A stretch of DNA of 64,000 bases from CALKCV01 sp964609515 (lineage in GTDB: Bacteria; Cyanobacteriota; Cyanobacteriia; Cyanobacteriales; Microcoleaceae). Position 1 is the stretch's first letter. Each line of letters starts with the position of its first letter. Positions 50,913 to 58,649 of the stretch are shown piece by piece. The notes below the pieces were generated by a model, which was not told where the DNA came from, did not search any database, and saw only the letters and a program-made list of their open reading frames with translations. The stretch covers positions 1 to 64,000 of the forward strand of contig CAZSTZ010000001.1 of NCBI GenBank assembly GCA_964609515.1. Direction: 5' to 3'. A program made the translations under genes and the position numbers.

Positions 50913-52061
50913 ATGAACGTTACATCTACACTAGAACCAGAGCTAGGCCAAGGGAGATTAAATGCGATCGCAAACTTGCTCTACTACAACGATTTCTATG
51001 ATGGCGATCGCCAAGAGGTAGAGGAGAAACTGTGGGATGGGATGTTTGGTTATGTCAAGCTTGGCATTTCCTTAAAAGCTTTCGCTCATCACAAAAAGTA
51101 CCAAAAAGAATGTCAAACATTTAAGCAATATTGCGATAAATATCTAGGAATTACAATCAGCTATGCCAAAAAAATAATGCAAGCTACTGAGGTTTGGGTA
51201 GAGCTAGCAAAAGCTGAGTTTGAGAAATTGCCAGCTAATATAAGTCAGGCAATGCCTTTAATTAAATTCAACACTGGGACAGATAAGACAGGGAATTGTC
51301 AGCTCTACGACAAATGGCAAGAATGTATTAATTACGCTACATCGACCAATCAAAAATTAACAAGTAAGACGATTAGGAAAGTAGTTAACAACAAAGAAAC
51401 TCCCAAGCAAATTACCATAACTGACAGCGAGTTATGGAACGTAATAGAACGGGAGGCCGCCAAAGCTGGTACGAGCAAACAAGATTTTCTCAAGAGAGTT
51501 ATTGACAATTATTTAAACCCACCAACCCCAGAACCTCCCAACCCAGAAAAACAAAAGACATGGGAAGAGGATTTAGAGACACTGGTATCCGAACGCGAAT
51601 CAACAGAGAAAACGGAAAAGGAAAGCATTAAAGAAGAAAGTCAATCGACAGACATTGACCCGGAAAAACCAGAAACAAATTGCTGTAATTTATCTATTTC
51701 ATTCGACAAGACTTTAACGCCATTACTTAATGGAGAAAAAACCGTAACTCGTAGAGTCTGGAAGAAGAGTACAGTTGACAAATTCACCAAAGCTTTTGAA
51801 GAAGGAAAATGGGCTAAGGCTCTTGACAAAAGCTATTTTAGAGGCGGCAAGCAAATTGGCTGGATTAAATTAACCAAAGCACCTTATGGAGAAAGATTGC
51901 GGGGTCTAAGCCAGGAGCATTGCGCTGAAGAAGGATACCCAGAATCGACCTCACATCAATTTATCCCTAGGTTTTTCAATGGTAATTCAAGCCAAAAAGT
52001 CTGGGTTTTAGAGTTTGAATTTAAACCGTTCACAGTCGCTCGATCGCATAAACATCCTTAG
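50913..52061 (+). CDS. ASCH-domain protein with uncharacterised N-terminus
   Basis: A 382-residue protein. The C-terminal 130 residues (FDKTLTPLLNGEKTVTRRVW, then GGKQIGWIKLTKAPYGERLR and CAEEGYPES) match the ASCH fold, a PUA-like RNA or nucleotide-binding barrel. The N-terminal 130 residues (LNAIANLLYYNDFYDGDRQE, YLGITISYAKKIMQATEVW) resemble cyanobacterial plasmid or element proteins, but I cannot name the family. A ribbon-helix-helix-like stretch (KQITITDSELWNVIEREAAK) and an acidic linker join them. Its last 32 bases overlap the convergent MFS gene. It may belong with the duplicated small genes as an integrated element beside tRNA-Arg; that is inference. Confidence 0.7.
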   Translation: MNVTSTLEPELGQGRLNAIANLLYYNDFYDGDRQEVEEKLWDGMFGYVKLGISLKAFAHHKKYQKECQTFKQYCDKYLGITISYAKKIMQATEVWVELAKAEFEKLPANISQAMPLIKFNTGTDKTGNCQLYDKWQECINYATSTNQKLTSKTIRKVVNNKETPKQITITDSELWNVIEREAAKAGTSKQDFLKRVIDNYLNPPTPEPPNPEKQKTWEEDLETLVSERESTEKTEKESIKEESQSTDIDPEKPETNCCNLSISFDKTLTPLLNGEKTVTRRVWKKSTVDKFTKAFEEGKWAKALDKSYFRGGKQIGWIKLTKAPYGERLRGLSQEHCAEEGYPESTSHQFIPRFFNGNSSQKVWVLEFEFKPFTVARSHKHP

Positions 52062-53271
52062 CCCTACCCAGAGCAAATTTAAAAGAACGGGACAAGCTTT
52101 GATTGGAAAGAGTGCAAAAAACAACTATGCCCAAACAACCCAAAACCAGATTAGTAGCAAACATATTTCTATAACCCATCTCTTCAGCTAGCAAACCAAA
52201 AATAGGACCGGCGATCGCCAGTCCCACGTCGAACCCACCAATACAAATAGAGAAAAATTTACCCCTTTCCTGGGGAGAACATCGGTCGGTCATCAAAGCT
52301 ATAGTTATCGGAATTATTAAGCCCGCCGCCAAACCTTCAAACACAGCAGCAAGCAAAACCGCGCTGCTACTATTGGCAGTCCACAGCAGTCCGGCGCAAA
52401 GAGAATAACAAATTAGACCGATAGTAATAAAGACTCCGCGTCCGTACTTGTCAGAAGCGCGGCCCGTAGTTAAGCGAACCGTCAAACTAGCGATCGCCAC
52501 CACCGTAAAAAACCAACCGGCACTCAAGTCTATTTCTGCTTGCCTCAGATATAAAGGCAAAAAAGAGACGATCGTGCCGAAGATTAAACCTCCTACGGAC
52601 ATGACAAAAGTCGGTATCGACACCGCCCGACTCAATAAAGTCTGCCCAAAGTTCAGGGGGCGATCGCCTGTTTCTTTTGGTTGCGGTTGGAGGGAGCGAT
52701 CGGGTTCCTCTATGAGAAAAACGCCTATCAAAGACAAGGCCCCAAGACCCGCACTGGTAACAAATAAAGGAACGTAACCCCCCGACTCTTGGATAAAACT
52801 ACCAAAAGCCGGCCCCAAAGCGGTACCGATGGGGTTAACCAAACTCATAAAACCGATTAATTCGCCTCGGCGGCCTTCTGGAGACAGGTCTGCCACCAAA
52901 GCGCTATAACCAATAGTAAAACCACCAATACTAATGCCGTGAAAAGCCCGAACTGCTGCAAGCAAAGGAACCGAGTCGGCGAAAAGATAGCCCAGGGGTG
53001 CTATTGCGGCGACGATGCTACCGACAATTAAAACCAACTTGCGGCCTCTAGCATCTGCCAGAGGGCCGAACCAAACCCTAGACGGCAAAAGTCCCAGGGA
53101 AAAAGCCCCCATGACCAAACCAATTTGTTGTTTGGTGGCGCCGACAGACTCGATGTAGAGGGGTACGGTACCGAGCAAAGTAGTAATGCCGCACCAGAAG
53201 AAGAGACCCGTTGCAAATAAAATCAGTAGTCCGCGTCGCGTTTGGGGGTCGAGGGAGCTAAATATTTTCAC
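52030..53271 (-). CDS. MFS transporter
   Basis: A 413-residue protein with 12 predicted membrane helices in two bundles. The motif-A-like loop GPLADARGRKLVLIVG follows helix 2, and its counterpart TGRASDKYGRGVF lies in the second half. A cytoplasmic linker (DRSLQPQPKETGDRPLNF) divides them. I chose GTG at 53271 (giving MKIFSSLDPQTRRG), because the upstream ATG at 53310 lies in CCCCATT repeats. The substrate cannot be told; the sequence resembles drug- or sugar-efflux-type MFS proteins. The 3' end overlaps the convergent ASCH gene by 32 bases. Confidence 0.85.
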   Translation of the reverse strand: MKIFSSLDPQTRRGLLILFATGLFFWCGITTLLGTVPLYIESVGATKQQIGLVMGAFSLGLLPSRVWFGPLADARGRKLVLIVGSIVAAIAPLGYLFADSVPLLAAVRAFHGISIGGFTIGYSALVADLSPEGRRGELIGFMSLVNPIGTALGPAFGSFIQESGGYVPLFVTSAGLGALSLIGVFLIEEPDRSLQPQPKETGDRPLNFGQTLLSRAVSIPTFVMSVGGLIFGTIVSFLPLYLRQAEIDLSAGWFFTVVAIASLTVRLTTGRASDKYGRGVFITIGLICYSLCAGLLWTANSSSAVLLAAVFEGLAAGLIIPITIALMTDRCSPQERGKFFSICIGGFDVGLAIAGPIFGLLAEEMGYRNMFATNLVLGCLGIVVFCTLSNQSLSRSFKFALGRAKDVYAIERL

Positions 53272-53275
53272 TGTT

Positions 53276-53307
53276 TTGGGAATGGGGAATAGGGAATGGG
53301 GAATTGG
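53276..53307. repeat. CCCCATT-type tandem heptamers
   Basis: Tandem GGGAATGGGGAATAGG units overlap the possible extended start of the MFS gene. They are the short tandem repeats (STRR1-like) known from filamentous cyanobacteria. Confidence 0.7.
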
Positions 53308-53385
53308 CAAGAGAGCCTGTTGAGAAAACTGAGATACTCCCAGATTATTGCTTATGGTATCTTAATTTTTAAGAGCGAGTATCTC

Positions 53386-53417
53386 AGAAACCCGGTTTTT
53401 TGAAAAAACCGGGTTTC
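53386..53417. repeat. Palindromic repeat, GAAACCCGG family
   Basis: AGAAACCCGG and CCGGGTTTCT with TTTTTTGAAAAAA between, a near-consensus copy, lie upstream of the HEPN pair. Confidence 0.75.
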
Positions 53418-53459
53418 TTGACCTCTAGCTCTTTCTGTAACAGTTATTTTTTTAATGAC

Positions 53460-53795
53460 ATGGAAAAACAAATAGAACGATTAAAAGAAAGATATATTTT
53501 TAGCCAACCTCTTGAGGTTTTGAAAAAACTTGATGACAATCCCAAACTGGCAGATTTTTTATGGGATGCTTACGAAAAAATTAAAGAAATTTTTGTTAGC
53601 GAAAAACTAGAACTTAAATTTTTGTACGACCCAGAAATTGTTGGTTGGAAACAGCTAATAATTGCCATTCATACTAACCTAGATGGATACGCAGCCTTTG
53701 ATAAAATGAAGTTACTAGATTATAGTTGGTGGTTAGATGCTTCAGAAATTGTAGGAAACGAGTTAGAAATTCATATTGATTTTAATGAAATTTAA
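53460..53795 (+). CDS. Hypothetical partner of HEPN protein
   Basis: A 111-residue protein starting MEKQIERLKERYIFSQPLEV at ATG 53460. The longer frame to 53400 begins inside the palindromic repeat and is unlikely. It is a compact alpha/beta protein (LELKFLYDPEIVGWKQLIIA, NELEIHIDFNEI) with no conserved nucleotidyltransferase G-S-x-x-x-G motif, so it is not a typical MNT antitoxin. It overlaps the HEPN gene start by about ten bases, which indicates a coupled pair. By analogy with HEPN modules it could be the antitoxin; the family is not recognised. Confidence 0.55.
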   Translation: MEKQIERLKERYIFSQPLEVLKKLDDNPKLADFLWDAYEKIKEIFVSEKLELKFLYDPEIVGWKQLIIAIHTNLDGYAAFDKMKLLDYSWWLDASEIVGNELEIHIDFNEI

Positions 53796-54213
53796 TTGGT
53801 CTGGATATTTCGATTTGGCAAACGAACTGGCTCTCATTAATACTAGCGATTCGGCAAAAATAAGAGAGGCAAAACTGCGTTCTGCTATTAGCAGGGCCTA
53901 TTATGCTGCATTTTGTCTGGCTAGGAATTACCTGCGAGATTATTTGAACGATCCGAGATTATCGAAAGCTAGAATTGACGATTTTAACGAACACCAGTAT
54001 GTAGCTGAAGAATTTCAAATTTTTGATTCAAGAAATAAAAAGATGATAGAGATTGGCAAAAATTTAAGTCGATTGCGGGCTTTGAGAAATAAAGCTGATT
54101 ATGATGATATTTTTAGCGATCGCATTAACAAATTACAAAATGAAGCTAATTATTGTTTAAAATTAGCCGGAAATATTATTAACAACATTAACGAATTAAT
54201 CGAAGACGCTTAA
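53785..54213 (+). CDS. HEPN-domain protein
   Basis: A 142-residue all-helical protein, start at ATG 53785 (MKFNWSGYFDLANELALINT). The pattern REAKLRSAISRAYYAAFCLA and ARNYLRDYLN, then LRALRNKADYDD, is that of HEPN proteins, which often cleave RNA through an R-x4-6-H motif. Here the segment is RNKADY, with aspartate where histidine would stand, so the catalytic histidine may be missing or displaced. It overlaps its upstream partner. It may be a toxin, or a regulatory HEPN in a two-gene module. A palindromic repeat cluster follows immediately. Confidence 0.7.
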   Translation: MKFNWSGYFDLANELALINTSDSAKIREAKLRSAISRAYYAAFCLARNYLRDYLNDPRLSKARIDDFNEHQYVAEEFQIFDSRNKKMIEIGKNLSRLRALRNKADYDDIFSDRINKLQNEANYCLKLAGNIINNINELIEDA

Positions 54214-54227
54214 TACCTCGCAGGTCA

Positions 54228-54353
54228 AGAAACCCGGTTTTTTAAAAAAACCGGGTTTCTGAGATCTTAAAGTTTCTGCCGGCAAAACCGGGTTTACGAG
54301 CAAGGCTAACTCGCCCGCCAGAAACCGGGAATTTCGGCAAAAACCCGGTTTCT
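54228..54353. repeat. Cluster of GAAACCCGG palindromes
   Basis: One consensus copy (54228-54260), a half copy around 54283-54293 and a degenerate copy (54320-54353) lie between the HEPN and glycosyltransferase genes. The first may act as terminator for the HEPN pair. Confidence 0.75.
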
Positions 54354-54400
54354 TAAATCTCAAAAAATGGGAACCATTGGTTCCCAAAAATCCCAAAGTC

Positions 54401-55408
54401 CTATTCTCGAAGATTGTCCACCACCTCTCGAACCCGATAAATCGGCCTTCCCTGAGACTCGTGGTAAGTCCGCATCACCACCTCGGCCAACAAACCAAAA
54501 CTGAACAATTGAACCCCAGTTAAAAACAGCAAAACGGCCAAAATCAATAAAGGACGGTTGCCAATATCCTCAGCAAAGGCCAACTTTAAAAAAGTTAAAT
54601 ACAGCCCCAAGGTCGTCCCCAACAACATCGAAACCACTCCCATCGACCCAAAAACGTGCATGGGGCGAGTGAGGAATTTCTTAATAAAAGCGATGGTCAG
54701 CAAGTCCATCAAAACTCGAAAAGTCCGCCCCAAACCGTACTTGCTCTTACCAAACTTCCGGGCATAATGGCGCACCGGCATTTCCGTAATTCTGGCACCC
54801 TCAATAAATGCCAAAGCCGGCAAAAACCGATGTAACTCCCCGTAAAGATTGACATCCGCCGCCAGTTCCGCCCGATAAGCTTTGAGAGAACAACCGTAGT
54901 CGTGTAACTTCACTCCCGTTACTCGACCTATCAACCAGTTGGCAATTTTAGAAGGCAATACCCGACTGGCACTATCCTTTCTATCCTTACGCCAACCGCT
55001 TACCAAGTCGTAACCCTCGTTCAACTTCGCCAGGAGTAAAGGAATATCTGCCGGATCGTTCTGGAGGTCGCCATCTAAAGTAACGATCGCCTTCCCCCTG
55101 GCATGATTAAAACCCGCAGACATGGCCGCGCTTTGACCGTAGTTCCGCCGCAGCAGTACGGCCCGCAAGTACTCGCCACTGGCAGCTAGTTGTTTCAGCA
55201 GTTCCGTCGAACCATCTTGAGAACCGTCATCTACGCAGATAATTTCATAAGTGAGGTTGGTTGCTTGTAAGGTAGTGGCGATCGCTTCTATTAAAGTTGG
55301 CAAACTTTCCACTTCGTTATAAATTGGTACTACTACCGATACTTCTAGTTGGGCAGCAGTTAATCTTGTTTCTATTTCTTGATTTGGCGAAAAAATTGTA
55401 GCATCCAT
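54401..55408 (-). CDS. Family 2 glycosyltransferase, polyprenyl-phosphate type
   Basis: A 335-residue membrane enzyme of the DPM1/GtrB/ArnC type. SVVVPIYNEVESLPTLIEAI starts the GT-A fold, VTLDGDLQNDP contains the DxD that binds the metal-sugar nucleotide, and LHDYGCSLKAYR is the usual acceptor-loop motif. Two C-terminal helices (VFGSMGVVSMLLGTTLGLYL and LLILAVLLFLTGVQLFSFGL) anchor it. It would transfer a sugar to undecaprenyl phosphate for lipid or polysaccharide modification. The next gene on the strand is an LPG-synthase-like flippase, so both probably serve envelope glycosylation. A repeat doublet lies between them. Confidence 0.9.
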   Translation of the reverse strand: MDATIFSPNQEIETRLTAAQLEVSVVVPIYNEVESLPTLIEAIATTLQATNLTYEIICVDDGSQDGSTELLKQLAASGEYLRAVLLRRNYGQSAAMSAGFNHARGKAIVTLDGDLQNDPADIPLLLAKLNEGYDLVSGWRKDRKDSASRVLPSKIANWLIGRVTGVKLHDYGCSLKAYRAELAADVNLYGELHRFLPALAFIEGARITEMPVRHYARKFGKSKYGLGRTFRVLMDLLTIAFIKKFLTRPMHVFGSMGVVSMLLGTTLGLYLTFLKLAFAEDIGNRPLLILAVLLFLTGVQLFSFGLLAEVVMRTYHESQGRPIYRVREVVDNLRE

Positions 55409-55420
55409 GAGTTTTTTCTT

Positions 55421-55562
55421 GGGGTTCCGTGGTTTCTATATAACGGTGGGGCTAGAAACCCGGTTTCTCAAAGAAACCCGGTTTCTTAAACATCTATAAC
55501 GGTGGGGCCAGAAACCCGGTTTCTCAAAGAAACCTGGTTTCTTATGGGGTTCCGTGGTTTCT
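55421..55562. repeat. Duplicated palindrome block inside 17-bp direct repeats
   Basis: GGGGTTCCGTGGTTTCT occurs exactly at 55421-55437 and 55546-55562. Between them are two copies of a roughly 55-bp unit (TAACGGTGGGGC, then AGAAACCCGGTTTCT palindromes). The right repeat overlaps the stop of the next gene. The direct repeats look like target duplication or recombination ends. Confidence 0.6.
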
Positions 55563-56464
55563 TACATCGCATTTTTATCCAGGCAAGCAATACCAGCAGC
55601 TAAAGTTTCTGCCAGAATGCTAACCAGACGATAAAACGCGACGGCAGTCAGGAGAATGGCTGGAGAAAAATCATTTTTTAAAAGAGCGATCGCCGTTGCC
55701 TCAAATACTCCTACTCCTCCCGGCGAACCGGGAACGATTAAACCTAAAACCCAAGCCAAACAAAAAGCACTAAATAATAGATTTATTCCCTCTATTCCCA
55801 CTGTAGTTACGCTGTTTAAAGTTAATAAAAAACCCGTACCTCTAATAGCAACAAAAATAATTTCTGCCAGCAAAATACGCCAGGGATATTGTTGCAGGGT
55901 AAAAATACTATTTTGAGATTTTTTTTCTTTAAATTTAAGCTTGCTAGCAAAGGCAATTGCTGGATTTAAAAATTTAGGATGAACTCCAATTAATACTATT
56001 CCCAAACCCATAACTTGCCAAGCCCAACTCGGTTGGGGATAGCAGATTAAAGCAACTGTTAAAGCAGCAGCTACCATTAACAGCGGTTCTAATAAAACGC
56101 TAAGGCTGGCAATTTCAACAGATATGCCAGCCTTAGTTGCCGTGGAAATTCTACCGTAAAAATGCCAAACGTTGCCGGGTAAATATTTAGCAATATTGGT
56201 TTTTAAATAGATGGGAATAGCCCAACTAATTTTAACCGGTTGGTTAAATTTTTTGAGCAGATAAAACCAAACTACTGCCGACCAAAGATGGGCGATTATC
56301 GTTACCATGAGAGCGATCGCCAAATAAAACCATCCCCTCCCATCAATGCTAATTTCTGCTACTTGCTGCCAATTATCTTTTAAAGCCTTTGCCAAAAAAA
56401 ATAACGTCCCTCCCAAGACGAACCAGCGCAAATATGGCTTTAGGAAAGACAAGATTTTTTTCAT
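55562..56464 (-). CDS. Lysylphosphatidylglycerol synthase-like membrane protein
   Basis: A 300-residue polytopic protein with about eight helices, matching the LPG synthase transmembrane/UPF0104 (AglD-like) family. It has basic residues at the start (MKKILSFLKPYLRWFVLGGT), the conserved YLPGNVWHFYGR loop, and VPGSPGGVGVFEAT toward the end, which is the family's signature. Such proteins move or use lipids in glycosylation. Standing upstream of the GT2 gene on the same strand, it probably acts with it. Start at ATG 56464; CCCCATT tandem repeats precede it, so no ribosome site is clear. Confidence 0.85.
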   Translation of the reverse strand: MKKILSFLKPYLRWFVLGGTLFFLAKALKDNWQQVAEISIDGRGWFYLAIALMVTIIAHLWSAVVWFYLLKKFNQPVKISWAIPIYLKTNIAKYLPGNVWHFYGRISTATKAGISVEIASLSVLLEPLLMVAAALTVALICYPQPSWAWQVMGLGIVLIGVHPKFLNPAIAFASKLKFKEKKSQNSIFTLQQYPWRILLAEIIFVAIRGTGFLLTLNSVTTVGIEGINLLFSAFCLAWVLGLIVPGSPGGVGVFEATAIALLKNDFSPAILLTAVAFYRLVSILAETLAAGIACLDKNAM

Positions 56465-56466
56465 AT

Positions 56467-56544
56467 TTTTGGGAATGGGGAATGGGGAATAGGGAATGGG
56501 GAATTGGGAATTGGGAATTGGGAATGGGGAATTGGGAATTGAGA
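56467..56544. repeat. CCCCATT-type tandem heptamers
   Basis: About ten tandem copies of GGGAATG/GGGAATT fill the gap before the LPG-synthase-like gene. The same type of repeat stands at 57336-57372, before the serine-hydrolase gene. Confidence 0.75.
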
Positions 56545-56565
56545 ATTAGCAATTGACAAAAAGCA

Positions 56566-57303
56566 TTATTGAGATGCGCCCGTTGGTTTATAACTGGCAA
56601 CTACTCTAGCCGCACCTCGTAACTGACGATAATAGTGTTGACTTACTTCGTCTCCACTTTCCGATAAAACATCAATGCCGATACCATTGCGACCGTCCTT
56701 TTTACCAGAACTGTGAAGATAACGGCCCTCTCCCAGATAAAGTCCTACATGAGTAGCCTTTTCGGGAGGGCCGAAAAAAATTAAATCTCCCGGTTCGAGA
56801 AGGTACAGCATATTTTCCCTTTTGTCAAGATTAATAGCCTCAGTATTAATAGCCTCAGTATTAATAGCCTCTGTAAAGGCCTCCTGCTGATAGGCATCTC
56901 TGGGTATCCAGATCCCTACCGAAGCAAAAGCAGCTTGCATCAGGCCAGAACAATCATAATTAGGCCCCACAGTTCCTCCCCAGAGATAATAGTTGGGAGT
57001 GTTCATGGCCTGGTAGGTAAAAGCGATCGCTTCTGGTAATCTATTTTTAATTTCTTCTACAGACAAAATAGGAAATTGATAGGGGGTCAAAGCAGGTTCG
57101 AGCTTATCCAAATCTGACTTTAACAGCCAACCTGGATAATCATCTTCCACCAGACGAACCATAACAGCAGAGCGATCGCTACTGTTACTATTTCCCGTTG
57201 GTTCGATAATTTCTAAATATCTTCCCTTAGCAGCTTGAGTTGCCAGACTATGGCATTCAGGCGAATCATAAATATTAAGATTAGTTGTACACAGATATTC
57301 CAT
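56566..57303 (-). CDS. NlpC/P60 cell-wall peptidase
   Basis: A 245-residue peptidase. Residues 1-75 form an SH3-like domain (CTTNLNIYDSPECHSLATQA). The NlpC/P60 domain has Cys118 (YDCSGLMQ), His185 (ATHVGLYL) and His197 as the catalytic set, for hydrolysis of gamma-glutamyl-diaminopimelate-type bonds in peptidoglycan. No signal peptide is seen, as in the related cyanobacterial AvPCP-type enzymes. Between the domain halves a 15-base unit is repeated three times, encoding TEAINTEAINTEAIN (about 144-158), an in-frame expansion inside a surface loop. The gene is divergent from the serine hydrolase gene. Confidence 0.88.
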   Translation of the reverse strand: MEYLCTTNLNIYDSPECHSLATQAAKGRYLEIIEPTGNSNSSDRSAVMVRLVEDDYPGWLLKSDLDKLEPALTPYQFPILSVEEIKNRLPEAIAFTYQAMNTPNYYLWGGTVGPNYDCSGLMQAAFASVGIWIPRDAYQQEAFTEAINTEAINTEAINLDKRENMLYLLEPGDLIFFGPPEKATHVGLYLGEGRYLHSSGKKDGRNGIGIDVLSESGDEVSQHYYRQLRGAARVVASYKPTGASQ

Positions 57304-57374
57304 ATTCCAGATTTTTAAATATTATTTAACCAACCTATTCCCCATTCCCCATTCCCCATTCCCCATTCCCCAAT

Positions 57375-58286
57375 ATGACCTTCTTTAAAACTGACGAAAA
57401 ATTAAAAACTCTGGGAAGCAGAATTATAGAAGCAAGCAGGATACAATTCCCTCAATTAAACCCAGAGCAACTAGCTTTAACCTGGATAGTTTACGAGCGA
57501 TCGCCTACTTCCGAGACTGGTTCGACTGTAATTAGAGGTATGAGCGATCGGGGCGACGAACGCATTTACCCCGCCAGTATCGTCAAACTCTTTTATCTAG
57601 TGGCCTACCACCAATGGTTAGAAAAAGGAATGCTCAAAACCTCGCCAGAATTAGAACGGGCCGTAAACGATATGATAGTTGATTCCAGCAACGATGCCAC
57701 CAGTCTAGTAGTGGATGCCTTAACTGGAACCACCAGCGGGCCAGAACTTCCCCCCGGGCCGTTTCAAACCTGGAAATATCAGCGGAATTTGGTCAACCGT
57801 TACTTTCAGTCCTTTAAATGGCCGGAGCTTGAAAAAATCAACGTCAATCAAAAAACCTGGTGCGAGGGGCCTTATGGTAGAGAGAGGGCCTTTTTAGGAG
57901 AAATGTTTGAAAATCGGAATATGCTGACTGCCGAGGCCACTGCCCGTTTGCTTCACAGTATCGTCAGCGGCCAAGCGGTTTCTGCCGCCGCATCCCAAGT
58001 AATGATGAAGCTGATGAAACGCAGTCTCGATCCAGAGGTATTAGCAGCGGAGCCAGAAAATCAGGTGACAGGTTTTTTAGGGGAAGGACTGCCTAAGTCT
58101 GCCCAGTTGTGGTCCAAGGCAGGTTGGATCGGCCAAGTCCGTCACGATGGGGCCTATATTCAATTACCGGACCTGCCTCCTTATTTATTGGTGGTCTTTA
58201 TGGAAGGTAAGGCCAACAGCAACAACCGAGAGATATTGCCTTTTATCTCTCGGCAGTTTGTTAAGACTATGGAAAGCTTGCTTTAG
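57375..58286 (+). CDS. Serine hydrolase of the beta-lactamase/DD-peptidase type
   Basis: A 303-residue protein with class A beta-lactamase-like motifs: Ser68-x-x-Lys71 (YPASIVKL), Ser104-Ser-Asn106 (DSSNDA), and Lys248-Ala-Gly250 (SKAG). It lacks a signal peptide and the usual E166 omega loop cannot be assigned. It is therefore more likely a cytoplasmic or poorly characterised acyl-serine hydrolase than a true antibiotic-resistance enzyme. Divergent from the NlpC/P60 gene, it may share a role in cell-wall turnover. The ATG follows CCCCATT repeats, and no clear ribosome site is visible. Confidence 0.83.
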   Translation: MTFFKTDEKLKTLGSRIIEASRIQFPQLNPEQLALTWIVYERSPTSETGSTVIRGMSDRGDERIYPASIVKLFYLVAYHQWLEKGMLKTSPELERAVNDMIVDSSNDATSLVVDALTGTTSGPELPPGPFQTWKYQRNLVNRYFQSFKWPELEKINVNQKTWCEGPYGRERAFLGEMFENRNMLTAEATARLLHSIVSGQAVSAAASQVMMKLMKRSLDPEVLAAEPENQVTGFLGEGLPKSAQLWSKAGWIGQVRHDGAYIQLPDLPPYLLVVFMEGKANSNNREILPFISRQFVKTMESLL

Positions 58287-58315
58287 GGACTTGCAATTTA
58301 ATCAAATACCTACTT

Positions 58316-58402
58316 GTTGGGTGGAGTTGCACTGCACCCAACCTACGATGGATACTTATTTTGTAGGTTGGGTGGAGTAAAACGAAACCCAACAAGAAAA
58401 TA
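58316..58402. repeat. TTGGGTGGAG repeat pair
   Basis: TTGGGTGGAGTTGCACTGC, ACCCAACCTAC, TGTAGGTTGGGTGGAG and AAACCCAACAA form nested inverted repeats downstream of the serine hydrolase. They belong to the same dispersed family as 49027-49143. Confidence 0.6.
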
Positions 58403-58456
58403 GTATTGTTGGGAGTTTTTAATTTTTGGAAGTCCCTTAAAAACCAGCTTTAAAAA

Positions 58457-58548
58457 CGGAGAGGGAGGGATTCGAACCCTCGTTACGGAGTTACCTGCCG
58501 TAAAACAGATTAGCAATCTGCCGCTTTCAACCACTCAGCCACCTCTCC
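58457..58548 (-). tRNA. tRNA-Ser (GCT)
   Basis: The folded minus strand gives acceptor GGAGAGG/CCTCTCC, D arm TGGCTGAGTGGTTGAAAGC, anticodon arm CAGATTGCTAATCTG (anticodon GCT), a long class II variable arm (TTACGGCAGGTAACTCCGTAA) and T arm GAGGGTTCGAATCCCTC. CCA is not encoded. It reads AGC/AGT codons. Confidence 0.95.
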
Positions 58549-58649
58549 CGGGTGACAATAAAAAACTATAACAGATATTTTTCGGTTTTGGCAACTATAT
58601 TTTCAAATTAATTAAATTTTTAGATTCCAGATTAATCAAGGCCAAAATT

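Noticed and set aside
54196..54396. Small frame rich in KPGF motifs
   Set aside because: It is a translation of the AAACCCGG palindromes; the same KPGF words appear wherever that repeat is read.
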